Positions 8,542 through 14,813 of a DNA stretch of 29,808 nt are shown in pieces. The stretch comes from a virus. Position numbers and translations under genes: made by a program. The stretch lies in the IMG/VR virus record IMGVR_UViG_3300034418_001897, positions 1 through 29,808 of that record; one strand, written 5' to 3'. The notes under the pieces were generated by a model that saw only the letters and a list, made by a program, of their open reading frames with translations, was not told the origin of the DNA and made no database searches. The first letter of the stretch is position 1. Each line of letters starts with the position of its first letter.

Positions 8542-8919
8542 TCAGATGTTTTCAATGTATTTTTTGGTGAAGGCCATGCAGTCGTCCATGATTAGCCTGC
8601 CGTAATCCATTTCTGGCTCTGGCGTTTGGTTGCACTGGATCAGGTAGCCCTCATGCTCTGCAATCAGGTGTTCTGCATAGTGGCGAGCATTCTTGCGGAT
8701 AATCCCGGCCATCTTGGCAAAGTCGTCAACATCGGCAGTGCGGACAGCGGTTGCGATTAAATTTTCTTCATCCGGGCCTTCCCAGAGTTCTCCCTTGAAT
8801 TCGTAAAACTGCAGAATCCACCCCATGACCAACTTGTAGCCAAGTTCTGACGTATACAGTTCGCCATCCTTGTCGAAAAATTCTTGCACGTTATCGCTCA
8901 AAAGTTGCTTCAGTTCCAT
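8542..8919 (-). CDS. Hypothetical protein, 125 aa
   Basis: No family was recognised. The product is acidic and mostly helical, beginning MELKQLLSDNVQEFFDKDGE, with ARHYAEHLIAEHEGYLIQCN in the second half. AGGGGAACGAC precedes ATG 8919, a good ribosome site. It is the third or fourth gene behind the promoter at about 9700, ahead of the SleB-like hydrolase. It is probably a cytoplasmic accessory protein expressed with the early genes. Confidence 0.7.
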   Translation of the reverse strand: MELKQLLSDNVQEFFDKDGELYTSELGYKLVMGWILQFYEFKGELWEGPDEENLIATAVRTADVDDFAKMAGIIRKNARHYAEHLIAEHEGYLIQCNQTPEPEMDYGRLIMDDCMAFTKKYIENI

Positions 8920-8929
8920 GTCGTTCCCC

Positions 8930-9052
8930 TTATATCATTATGTAAATCAACATCATGCCAGCTATGAAGGCCAGCAATCCAAGACCGCCAAGCACTTCGC
9001 CCATGATTTCTTTGGTGGTCATATCGCCAAACAGCTTGTTTCGCAAGTTCAT
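8930..9052 (-). CDS. Small single-span membrane protein
   Basis: 40 aa from ATG 9052, chosen because GGAGAATAAA lies directly upstream. A longer reading to 9169 would run through the neighbouring gene in another frame and has no ribosome site. A basic, polar N-terminus (MNLRNKLFGDMTTKEIMG) is followed by a hydrophobic helix at about residues 19-40. The start lies just after the upstream small acidic gene's stop. The function is unknown. Confidence 0.62.
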   Translation of the reverse strand: MNLRNKLFGDMTTKEIMGEVLGGLGLLAFIAGMMLIYIMI

Positions 9053-9053
9053 T

Positions 9054-9188
9054 TTATTCTCCGCTGTTGTTATCGTAGTCATCGAAAATGTCATCGTGGT
9101 CACAGTCACAGCCACCAACACCGCAGGAACCGCAAACCCTTTCGCTGTAGGTGTAGGTGTCATGCTCATCGTAGTAGATATCGTTCAT
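9054..9188 (-). CDS. Small acidic Cys-rich protein
   Basis: 44 aa beginning at ATG 9188 after GGAGAAAATAAA. The sequence is dominated by Asp/Tyr and holds a cysteine cluster CGSCGVGGCDCDHDD that could bind a metal, followed by IFDDYDNNSGE. No family was recognised. The very strong ribosome site and end-to-start packing with the membrane protein downstream (stop 9054, next ATG 9052) support a real gene despite its size. It could be a small metal-binding host-takeover protein. Confidence 0.6.
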   Translation of the reverse strand: MNDIYYDEHDTYTYSERVCGSCGVGGCDCDHDDIFDDYDNNSGE

Positions 9189-9216
9189 TTTATTTTCTCC
9201 AGTTTCCTTTAGGGTT

Positions 9217-9232
9217 GGGGGCCGTAGCCCCC
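9217..9232 (-). other. Stable C(UACG)G hairpin between early genes
   Basis: The minus-strand transcript forms GGGGGC-UACG-GCCCCC, a 6-bp GC stem capped by the exceptionally stable C(UACG)G tetraloop. It sits between the 123-aa gene stop and the ribosome site of the Cys-rich small gene. No U-run follows on the minus strand, so it is more likely an mRNA stabiliser or attenuating hairpin than an efficient intrinsic terminator. Confidence 0.7.
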
Positions 9233-9254
9233 GGTTATGATTATTTGCGGCTTC

Positions 9255-9629
9255 CTACTCGGTTCCCATATTTATCCATTCTTCCCAATGAGCGCCGGAG
9301 TAATCAACTTCGGGCCTCATTATTTTTAAGTCATTAAAATATATTCTTCTCATAGCCCTGTCTGTCTGGTCATGGAATGCCTGTAACTTAGAGAAAGCAG
9401 GACGATCATGTCGTATTATTTCAGGTATACTATCTTCAAATTCATCACAGAGTTCATAGACATCTCCCTCAAAATCCATTAATTGTTTATCAGTATGGTC
9501 TAATAACCAGCCTATAGCGCAATGTTTGTTGCCTATGCCATAGATGCAATCTCCAACAACATCAGTACATCTATCGCCCTGCTCTACAATCTTTTTAACT
9601 GCAAAATTTAATGATTCAGATAAGTTCAT
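9255..9629 (-). CDS. Hypothetical protein with CAIGWLL motif
   Basis: 124 aa from ATG 9629, chosen over an in-frame ATG at 9668 because GGAGAAAAATA precedes 9629, while 9668 would lie almost at the predicted transcription start. The sequence has VVGDCIYGIGNKHCAIGWLL, a motif I associate with small uncharacterised phage and bacterial proteins, followed by an acidic region and a Trp-rich C-terminus. It is the first gene behind the promoter at 9676-9703, so it is probably an early gene. The function is unknown. Confidence 0.72.
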   Translation of the reverse strand: MNLSESLNFAVKKIVEQGDRCTDVVGDCIYGIGNKHCAIGWLLDHTDKQLMDFEGDVYELCDEFEDSIPEIIRHDRPAFSKLQAFHDQTDRAMRRIYFNDLKIMRPEVDYSGAHWEEWINMGTE

Positions 9630-9668
9630 TATTTTTCTCCGTTTCAGGAAACACTCATTTGCTTCCAT

Positions 9669-9703
9669 GATTAGTATTCTAATCCTTTGTTGACCTATGT
9701 CAA
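9669..9703 (-). promoter_or_regulatory. Sigma-70-type promoter with operator dyads
   Basis: On the minus strand the -35 is TTGACA (9698-9703), a 16-bp spacer follows, and the -10 is TAGAAT (9676-9681). The -35 overlaps the perfect palindrome TTGAC-CTAT-GTCAA (9690-9703), also present at 15448-15461. The -10 lies inside a second dyad, GATTAG-TATT-CTAATC (9669-9684, plus strand). Transcription would start at about 9669-9671 and run into the small early genes. The dyads suggest repressor or activator control by a phage or host regulator. Confidence 0.72.
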
Positions 9704-9742
9704 TACCCGCAGGCCAAAAGATGCCGGCGCAAGTCTTTGATT

Positions 9743-11224
9743 TTAGTATCTTTTTCTTTTTGCGTTAGCAATATTTCGCGAAATGATGAAATTTATTACC
9801 TCTGGCGGGACAGTTTCCACTCTCACCCTGTCCAGACTCCGGGGCCAGACACCGAACTTCTTCTTGTAAGTCCACGCCGCCCAGCCGTCTTTATAGCCCT
9901 GTTCCTTTCCGTACTTAGAAAGCGATGCCATCCAGAGCGACTTGGTTTCCTTACTGACCTGCTGTGGCTTGCTGTCGTCCAGCTTGACCAGCATGGTTCC
10001 GTCTGACTCCAGCGCCTCCCTGATGGTGATCTTGAAACCGCAGACACAGGAAAGCCCCTGCATGATCTTGCCGCACCGGGGGCAGTCCCTGACCACATCG
10101 TCCTTCTTTTCCTTCTTCTCGATCTGGCCTGCTTCGCTGAAGCGCTTTTCCTTCATGTCCAGTTCAGATGGCTCCATCAGGTGCGCAAAGCCGAACCTGT
10201 TTACGTTGCCACTATGATCAAGATAGATGCCATAGGGTTTGTCAGGGTGGGTACGTTGGATTCTGCCCGCCCGTTGCTGGTACGCGATGGCTGACTTCGT
10301 GCCGTAGCAATCAATCAAACATCTGGTCTGCGGGCTGTCGTAGCCTACTCCCAGCAACTTAGAGCAGGACAGTATCTTAAACTCGCCGGCCTCATGCGCC
10401 CGGTAGATTTCTTTGCGTTCCTTCTCTTTGGTATATCCGTCAATATGGCGGGCTGGGATGCCGTGATCGTTGAACATCTTGACCATGAACTCGGAATGCT
10501 TGATGCTGGGGCTGAAAGCGATTGTCTGGGCGTTCTCGCCGTGTTCAAGCCAGTTCCTGACGATGTCCCCGGTCAGCTTGTCATCGGCCTCTACAGCCTC
10601 TGCCAGAGCGTCCGGATCATAGTCTGATCCCCCCGTTCCCAGCGCCTTTGTTCTCAGCTTGCTTACGTCAACGCTCCTGCCGCCATAATAGTGTACGGGG
10701 GCCAAGTAACCCTGCTCCAGCAACTCCGCTTGGCGCACCGGGACGATCATCTTATCCCAAATGAGTCCCAACCCTTTACTGTAAGGCGTGGCTGACAGGC
10801 CGACAAAGTGCATCTTGGGGCCGTCCCACTTCGCCATCATCTCGGTTAGAGACTTCCACGGGACATGGCACTCATCCCAGATCGCTAGTTCAAAGTCCAG
10901 CCGGTCATAGCCACGGCGTGTTATCGTTTGTACAGAACAAATCTGCACTGGGGCTTTGGGATCAGCCGCCCAGTGATCGGCCTGCTGGACACCATAGTGG
11001 ATGCCCCATTCGTCAAAGACTTTGAGCGTCTGGCTGACCAGCCGAACCCTGTCGGCAAAGAAAGCCACTTTGCGGCCACTGTCCATAGCCTGCTTGGCCA
11101 TGAAGGCCGCAGTGTGTGTTTTTCCGAAACTACAGCAAGCCGCCAGCAGAACCTTTTTGTGGCCCTCCCTGAAGGCTTCGCGGATCATTTCGATTGCTTT
11201 TTCTTGGTGTTCTCTCAGTTCCAT
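9743..11224 (-). CDS. DEAD/DEAH-box superfamily 2 helicase with zinc ribbon
   Basis: 493 aa from ATG 11224 after GGAGAAAAC. Motif I is ACCSFGKT (about 29-36), motif II DECH (117-120), motif III SATP (144-147) and motif VI QQRAGRIQR (316-324), with helicase C domain around RHIDGYTKEKERKEIYRAHE. This is the layout of XPB/UvsW-like SF2 helicases. C381-x2-C384 and C393-x-C395 form a C-terminal zinc ribbon. It probably remodels DNA during replication or recombination, because it ends the Sak, exonuclease, NinB, NinG operon. It is preceded by a structured, gene-free leader of about 400 nt. Confidence 0.9.
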   Translation of the reverse strand: MELREHQEKAIEMIREAFREGHKKVLLAACCSFGKTHTAAFMAKQAMDSGRKVAFFADRVRLVSQTLKVFDEWGIHYGVQQADHWAADPKAPVQICSVQTITRRGYDRLDFELAIWDECHVPWKSLTEMMAKWDGPKMHFVGLSATPYSKGLGLIWDKMIVPVRQAELLEQGYLAPVHYYGGRSVDVSKLRTKALGTGGSDYDPDALAEAVEADDKLTGDIVRNWLEHGENAQTIAFSPSIKHSEFMVKMFNDHGIPARHIDGYTKEKERKEIYRAHEAGEFKILSCSKLLGVGYDSPQTRCLIDCYGTKSAIAYQQRAGRIQRTHPDKPYGIYLDHSGNVNRFGFAHLMEPSELDMKEKRFSEAGQIEKKEKKDDVVRDCPRCGKIMQGLSCVCGFKITIREALESDGTMLVKLDDSKPQQVSKETKSLWMASLSKYGKEQGYKDGWAAWTYKKKFGVWPRSLDRVRVETVPPEVINFIISRNIANAKRKRY

Positions 11225-11257
11225 GTTTTCTCCAGACAAAGTTAGCCCATTTTCTCC

Positions 11258-11660
11258 CGCGAAAGTCCAGTGGCGCTGGAGGCTCTCTCGCGTCCGGGTG
11301 ACCCCGGTAGTCCGTAGACTAGATACTCATTCCCCGATCCACAGTGGTGAACCGATCTCCCGCCAGCCTTACGGCTGGGTTGCCTATCTCGCATCCCGTC
11401 CAGTTACTGGTTTCGCGGGTGCCTGTTGACATGGGCGGGTCAGCGCAGGCGTTTTGGATGCTCGATTCGCCCGTTTCCGGGGCTACATTTCAGGATATAG
11501 CTTTCCATGAGCCAGAGTTGACAGTCAGGCTTTGCCACACTGGTCAGTGGTATATGTAGGTAAGTTTGACTAGAAGTTACACAAGATGTTGTGTTGGGGG
11601 CAAAAGTGTCAGATAATTCCCCACGTCGGGTATCTGATTCTTTCGCCTACACTTCTAGTC
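11258..11660 (-). ncRNA. Candidate large structured RNA, unassigned
   Basis: No credible ORF lies here. On the minus strand, GACTAGAAGT (11651-11660) pairs with 11568-11577 around a helix GGCGAAAG/CUUUUGCC (11640-11647 with 11599-11606), an inner CAGATA/UAUCUG (11631-11636 with 11610-11615) and a hairpin at 11579-11594, which makes a three-way junction. Downstream hairpins: CCCG-GAAA-CGGG (11470-11481), GCCUG/CAGGC (11421-11450), CCAGCC-GUAA-GGCUGG (11363-11378), UAGUC-UACG-GACUA (11308-11321), CCGGG-GUCA-CCCGG (11294-11307) and CGCGAGAG/CUUUCGCG (11285-11292 with 11258-11265). GNRA and UNCG loops and the G-U pairs are valid only on this strand. Either a leader of the helicase mRNA or an independent RNA. 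Confidence 0.65.
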
Positions 11661-11665
11661 GGATT

Positions 11666-11704
11666 TTAGGTATTCCCACATACCACCGACAGTTTCATTT
11701 TCAT
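11666..11704 (-). CDS. Possible leader peptide, 12 codons
   Basis: ATG 11704 follows the near-perfect ribosome site AAGGAGAAAAAC and encodes MKMKLSVVCGNT before a TAA, ending 5 nt before the first stem of the structured RNA. The ribosome site is as strong as those of true early genes, but the ORF is tiny. It may be a regulatory upstream ORF, or the stump of a duplicated helicase start. Only the start signals support it. Confidence 0.35.
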   Translation of the reverse strand: MKMKLSVVCGNT

Positions 11705-11735
11705 GTTTTTCTCCTTGAAAGTAAAGCAATAAGTT

Positions 11736-11773
11736 AGCCCCGGTAGACCCCCTTCCTGCCGGGGCTTTTTTTT
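11736..11773 (+). terminator. Intrinsic terminator on the plus strand
   Basis: AGCCCCGG (11736-11743) pairs with CCGGGGCT (11759-11766) and is followed by eight T residues (11766-11773). This is a textbook intrinsic terminator for plus-strand transcription, although all genes are on the minus strand. On the minus strand the A-run precedes the stem and no U-run follows. It could end an antisense transcript covering the structured RNA or stop counter-transcription. Confidence 0.7.
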
Positions 11774-11907
11774 CAGACCGTTCTTTCCCTTCCAATCGCT
11801 TTGTCAAATCCCTTGCAAGCTGGGCAGTACCACCCAATTCTGACCCAATCCGGTGCCTTAATTACTTCTTGTGCGGTTCCCCCGCAAGCGCATGATTTCT
11901 CTGACAT
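11773..11907 (-). CDS. Small zinc-ribbon protein
   Basis: 44 aa from ATG 11907 after CACGGAGAA, in a different frame from NinG and overlapping its 3' end. Two cysteine pairs, C6-A-C8 and C28PAC31 (WYCPACKGFDKA), form a compact zinc-ribbon-like fold. The stop TGA touches the hairpin at 11736-11773. No family was recognised. The cysteine layout, ribosome site and overlap with NinG support it. Position suggests a partner for the recombination proteins. Confidence 0.6.
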   Translation of the reverse strand: MSEKSCACGGTAQEVIKAPDWVRIGWYCPACKGFDKAIGRERTV

Positions 11908-12470
11908 TTCTCCGTGTTTTTTGTGCGTCTTTTGCATAACTTGATGATCCTCTGTAAATCGTGAATGGTATAGTGGCGGGGCCGATCATCTTGCTCCAGA
12001 CGCTCCACGATTTCAAGACGACATCGGTCAACCAAGCCCTTCCGATATTCCACGACATTGCCTGAAAGATGCCTGTTACATCGGACGCACTGGGCGTGGC
12101 AGTTGTGGATGTGGAACCGTAGATGCGGAGCAGACCCCGTTGACCTGTAGTGGCCAGCGTCAAAAGCCCCGCCAAGCACTGTGGCGCCCTGTGTGGCCCC
12201 ACAAGAGATGCAGGGCTTACCCCTATCCCTTACCCTTATGTACTCGTTAAACGCCTTCTGCGCCAATCTGAGCCATTCTGAGCGGGTTCTGAGTTTTTCC
12301 TTCTTCTCACGGGTTTCTTTGGCCCTGACTTTCTTGACAAACTGCTGGGCTTGGGCGCTCTTTGAATACTCGATCAAATGCTCAATTGAGCAGAAAGATT
12401 TCAGCTTGCTGTGGATCGCTTCTGATTCAGCCGTTTTCGCCCGACATAGGGCGCATCTCCGTGTTCTCAT
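11862..12470 (-). CDS. ninG: NinG-like recombination protein (Rap/HNH family)
   Basis: 202 aa, close to lambda NinG (about 204). The N-terminal RRCALC pair and a Lys/Glu-rich coiled region precede WLRLAQKAFNEYIRVRDRG, then C-I-S-C-G, DAGHYRSTGSAPHLRF, H-x2-C-H-x-QCVRCN and SGNVVEYR. These match lambda NinG closely. NinG/Rap is a structure-specific endonuclease that acts on branched recombination intermediates. ATG 12470 fits the lambda N-terminus better than an upstream TTG at 12485. It overlaps the 70-aa gene by 44 nt. Confidence 0.92.
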   Translation of the reverse strand: MRTRRCALCRAKTAESEAIHSKLKSFCSIEHLIEYSKSAQAQQFVKKVRAKETREKKEKLRTRSEWLRLAQKAFNEYIRVRDRGKPCISCGATQGATVLGGAFDAGHYRSTGSAPHLRFHIHNCHAQCVRCNRHLSGNVVEYRKGLVDRCRLEIVERLEQDDRPRHYTIHDLQRIIKLCKRRTKNTEKCQRNHALAGEPHKK

Positions 12471-12639
12471 CCAGTGCGTCCCCAAAAGGCTTCACGAAAC
12501 AGCGATGGTAGGTCACGCCAAGTGACACCATGAACGTGTACATCTCTTTAATTTCCTGCCGGGTGTACTGTTCCAGCCCGACTTCAAGCATTCCTTTGGC
12601 TTTGTGGACTTGATCCATGAAATCTCGTTCAATCTCCAT
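12427..12639 (-). CDS. Hypothetical protein, 70 aa
   Basis: ATG 12639 follows GAGGTGGAAG. The product is helical with alternating charges: MEIERDFMDQVHKAKGMLEV, then EQYTRQEIKEMYTFMVSLGV and a short conserved-looking YHRCFVKPFGDAL. No family was recognised. It lies between the nuclease-like gene and ninG and overlaps ninG, so it is probably co-translated. A nin-region accessory role is plausible but unproven. Confidence 0.65.
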   Translation of the reverse strand: MEIERDFMDQVHKAKGMLEVGLEQYTRQEIKEMYTFMVSLGVTYHRCFVKPFGDALDENTEMRPMSGENG

Positions 12640-12648
12640 CTTCCACCT

Positions 12649-13167
12649 CTATACGGCGACAAATGACAACTCCAAATAGTGCAATGGTATCAGATCGCCA
12701 ACAAAAGCATACCTGCAATGAACCAACTCTTTGAAGCCGTCAACGACATCCCCCGCTTTTGCCTCAAAGGTTTTCCTGCCGGCCCACCAATCATCCTTGT
12801 CCTCCCAGCCCAGCAAAAATACTTCGTCAGATGTGCAGTATGTGAAGATGTAGGTGTCGCAGTCCTGATTCTGCTGGGAATATGGAATTCTCACCATATA
12901 GTGCAACTGGGGCTGGCCGACTGAATGCTTTGTCTTGACATCAATCTTTTGGCCGCAAACAACAAAGTCGTGATCCATGCTTGTGTCTGCAACGTAGTCA
13001 AAGTCGTGGCCCAATTCTTTCAGCCAGTGGCCGACAGCCAGTTCACCAATCGTCCCGGCGATCTGGCCTTCCCCTCCCTCTTTGATCGTTGTCTCGTTGA
13101 ACTCATGGCCGGTATATTTTTTCTCGGCGTATTTTCTCCACGCATCAGCTATCTTGTAACGGATCAT
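12649..13167 (-). CDS. Possible PD-(D/E)XK-type nuclease
   Basis: 172 aa from ATG 13167, which has CGGAGGGTAAAA upstream. A reading to 13215 lacks this. GTIGELAVGHWLKELG (E42), DHDFVV (D67) and KIDVKTKH (D76-x-K78) have the order and spacing of a PD-(D/E)XK endonuclease core: E...D...(D/E)xK. Aromatic-rich C-terminal half. It lies between ninB and ninG, which fits a DNA-processing role. The family assignment is by motif only. Confidence 0.6.
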   Translation of the reverse strand: MIRYKIADAWRKYAEKKYTGHEFNETTIKEGGEGQIAGTIGELAVGHWLKELGHDFDYVADTSMDHDFVVCGQKIDVKTKHSVGQPQLHYMVRIPYSQQNQDCDTYIFTYCTSDEVFLLGWEDKDDWWAGRKTFEAKAGDVVDGFKELVHCRYAFVGDLIPLHYLELSFVAV

Positions 13168-13570
13168 TTTTACCCTCCGTTGGCCACGGCACATAAACAC
13201 CAAACTTCTCACCAAGATGCCGGCTCAAAACTTCGTAGACCTTCACATACTCCACGGTGTTGGGTTCCGTTGTCGAATCTTTATCCAGCATCAGTTTCTG
13301 GATCGGCTTCCAGAGATGCTCCTTCGCATTCGCCACCGTCCACGGGATTTCCGTTTCCTGTTTCAGAACGGCTTTCATGTCCAGCCCAGCATCATTGAGT
13401 TTGTGCGCAAGCTGGCCCAACCACAGATGTAATGCGTTGTTCTGTGCCGGGCTTCGCTTCTTCCCAACCGTCCATGTAAAAGTCAGGTAGTGGTTTTCCC
13501 GATACATCTTCTCCACGTTCTCAATAAACTGATCTTTTGAGAAATCGCTATTCACTGTCCACGCTTGCAC
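13145..13570 (-). CDS. ninB: NinB-like recombination mediator
   Basis: 141 aa, against 146 for lambda NinB (Orf). VGKKRSPAQNNALHLWLGQLAHKLNDAG is the signature region; a C-terminal YVKVYEVLSRHLGEKFGVYVPWP completes the family pattern. NinB binds single-stranded DNA and SSB and helps load recombinases. The GTG at 13570 has GGAGGT 8 nt upstream and overlaps the HTH gene by 23 nt, so the two are coupled. Confidence 0.88.
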   Translation of the reverse strand: MQAWTVNSDFSKDQFIENVEKMYRENHYLTFTWTVGKKRSPAQNNALHLWLGQLAHKLNDAGLDMKAVLKQETEIPWTVANAKEHLWKPIQKLMLDKDSTTEPNTVEYVKVYEVLSRHLGEKFGVYVPWPTEGKNDPLQDS

Positions 13571-13751
13571 CTGTCAGCACCTCCACATCAACACCAAGTT
13601 CTGCCGCAAGCGCTTCAGCAATGTTCTGTCGTACCCGCTTGGCTTTGGTGATTTGGTTAATTCTCTGCCTGCTCACACCAAGAACTCTTGCAAGATGGGC
13701 CTGTTTGATTCCACGGCGATTAATAATTTCTAGTAAATTCTGTCCAAACAT
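13548..13751 (-). CDS. Cro/XRE-type HTH regulator
   Basis: 67 aa. A helix-turn-helix spans about residues 14-40: IKQAHLARVLGVSRQRINQI, followed by the XRE-like helix AEALAAELGVDVEVLTG. It is small enough to be a Cro-like dimer. It sits just after an intrinsic terminator and couples to ninB. The palindromes TTGACCTATGTCAA at both main promoters are candidate operators, though nothing in the sequence proves the pairing. Confidence 0.82.
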   Translation of the reverse strand: MFGQNLLEIINRRGIKQAHLARVLGVSRQRINQITKAKRVRQNIAEALAAELGVDVEVLTGASVDSE

Positions 13752-13762
13752 ATCACTACTCC

Positions 13763-13785
13763 AAAAGAAGGGGGCTTGCGCCCCC
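13763..13785 (-). terminator. Intrinsic terminator inside the recombination operon
   Basis: Reading the minus strand, GGGGGC-GCAA-GCCCCC (13785-13770, GNRA loop) is followed by TTCTTTT (13769-13763). It falls between the SSB-like gene stop (13791) and the HTH gene start (13751). It should reduce transcription from the 15461 promoter into HTH, ninB, ninG and helicase, leaving those genes to readthrough or antitermination. Confidence 0.75.
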
Positions 13786-13790
13786 GACAG

Positions 13791-14051
13791 TTAAAACGGC
13801 ACATCCAGCCCAAAGTCATCAGACTGCGTAGACTTTGGCGCTTCAGCCTGCTTCTGCTTTTGCTTCAGCTTGATGCGAACACGGGGCTTCTTGGGGTTTT
13901 CTTCCAATTCTTCTTTTGGGGTGACAAAAACATCCAAGAAATATTCAACCCCGTTGACCATTGCAGACCCGGTGAATGGCGCTTGCCAGTCCTCCGTTTT
14001 CTTGTCATTGGCCCAAGCCGCACCCTGATTGTCGTTGTTATACTCAGTCAT
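13791..14051 (-). CDS. Small SSB-like or DNA-binding accessory protein
   Basis: 86 aa. NNDNQGAAWANDKKTEDWQ and the short beta-rich middle (PFTGSAMVNGVEYFLDVFV) resemble small phage proteins with a compact OB-like core. A highly basic segment (RVRIKLKQKQKQ) follows. The C-terminus DDFGLDVPF mimics the acidic SSB tip (DDDIPF) that recruits repair enzymes. GGAGAAAGCG precedes ATG 14051, which overlaps the upstream stop by 8 nt. Being next to exonuclease and annealing protein supports a single-strand DNA role. Confidence 0.55.
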   Translation of the reverse strand: MTEYNNDNQGAAWANDKKTEDWQAPFTGSAMVNGVEYFLDVFVTPKEELEENPKKPRVRIKLKQKQKQAEAPKSTQSDDFGLDVPF

Positions 14052-14205
14052 CGCTTTCTCCTTTGAAAGACAGATAAATTAGTTGTTGGTTGATTGCCCG
14101 GAGCGCGGCATTCCATGCCGTGATCCAGACCTGTTTGATTGCCTCATCTTCATCCTGCCACCGGAGGCCAGTGGTCTGTTCAAAAATGTGCGGGAGCATA
14201 TCCAT
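14044..14205 (-). CDS. Small hypothetical protein
   Basis: 53 aa, MDMLPHIFEQTTGLRWQDED then EAIKQVWITAWNAALRAINQ. ATG 14205 has GGAG at a 6-nt spacing and shares TGATG with the exonuclease stop. An ATG at 14208 is the alternative. A GTG at 14250 is less likely. The product is helical with an acidic end. No family was recognised. It is coupled to exonuclease and to the SSB-like gene. Confidence 0.55.
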   Translation of the reverse strand: MDMLPHIFEQTTGLRWQDEDEAIKQVWITAWNAALRAINQQLIYLSFKGESDD

Positions 14206-14813
14206 CATTGGCTCCTGAAATTCTTGGATGCCTTTTTGATGGTCACACAAACCGCCGTGACGTATTCCTCAAGCAGTTCGATGTAAGCATCATTACGCTC
14301 GACTCTGGCCATGACGATCCTCATGTCCGGGTGATATGCCACGAAATCGAGCCATTTTCGGCCCGTGATCCATAGCTGGCCCTGACACTGGGGGATGTAC
14401 TTGCTTGGCAGTTTGTCGTCACCATCCCTCAAATAACCCACCATAGTGGAGGCTATCGGGCATTTGATTTCCAAGAGTCCATCGTCACCCACCAAGCCGT
14501 CCGGGCTGGCTCCGCAATCCAGCGTATCGTGCAGGCACAGCCCCACTTCTTCAACGTCCTGCCCGGTAATCAATTTATAAACATCACGGGCTTCTGGCTC
14601 CAGATCAATGCCCCTCTGCATCGCATCGGTTACTGGTACGGGAATTGACTTTCCTGTAATTAGTTCAGCCACCAACTCGTTGATGTAGGTATCCGCGCCA
14701 GCCGCTGACTTCCCGGTAGGTGTAATGATGCGGTGGAAGCTGGAGGCGGTGGGTTTCCCCAGCCGCTCCATGTACCAGCCCTCTGTTCTTTGCTCATGCT
14801 GACTCAGCCGCAT
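14205..14813 (-). CDS. YqaJ/lambda-exonuclease-type recombination nuclease
   Basis: 202 aa from ATG 14813 (GGAGG 6 nt upstream); the reading to 14879 lies inside the Sak gene. QHEQRTEGWYMERLGKPTAS is the YqaJ N-terminal motif. E72/E74 (DLEPEARDVY), D105 (CGASPDGLVGD), E115 and K117 (LLEIKCP) reproduce the lambda Exo D119-E129-K131 spacing. QCQGQLWITG follows. It would digest 5' ends to make 3' overhangs for the annealing protein encoded immediately upstream, forming a two-gene recombinase. Confidence 0.9.
   Translation of the reverse strand: MRLSQHEQRTEGWYMERLGKPTASSFHRIITPTGKSAAGADTYINELVAELITGKSIPVPVTDAMQRGIDLEPEARDVYKLITGQDVEEVGLCLHDTLDCGASPDGLVGDDGLLEIKCPIASTMVGYLRDGDDKLPSKYIPQCQGQLWITGRKWLDFVAYHPDMRIVMARVERNDAYIELLEEYVTAVCVTIKKASKNFRSQ

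Larger units (their letters stand above)
11222..11740 (-). repeat. Direct repeats of a translation-start region flanking the structured RNA
   Basis: The minus-strand block GGGCTAACTT followed by GGAGAAAA(A)ACATG occurs twice. One copy is at 11731-11740 plus 11702-11714, ahead of a 12-codon ORF. The other is at 11239-11248 plus 11222-11233, ahead of the helicase. The RNA region lies between them. This could mean the helicase leader was duplicated, or that a segment of about 480 bp was inserted at the helicase start. Confidence 0.5.

Noticed and set aside
11001-11429. 142-codon plus-strand frame running from the helicase into the structured RNA
   Set aside because: Antisense to helicase motifs for half its length and lacks a ribosome site. 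The remainder is explained by stems.
11568-11660. Possible tRNA in the three-way junction
   Set aside because: The closing stem is 10 bp, only three helices meet, and no T-loop GTTCRA motif is present on either strand.
11240-11660. Group I intron
   Set aside because: AGACTAGATAC on the plus strand resembles an R-type core word, but no matching P7 partner or complete P/Q/R/S set was found and the region does not split a gene.
11655-11837. Minus-strand 60-codon frame continuing in frame after the ninG stop
   Set aside because: It starts at a TTG without a ribosome site and conflicts with the better supported zinc-ribbon gene at 11773-11907 and the hairpin.
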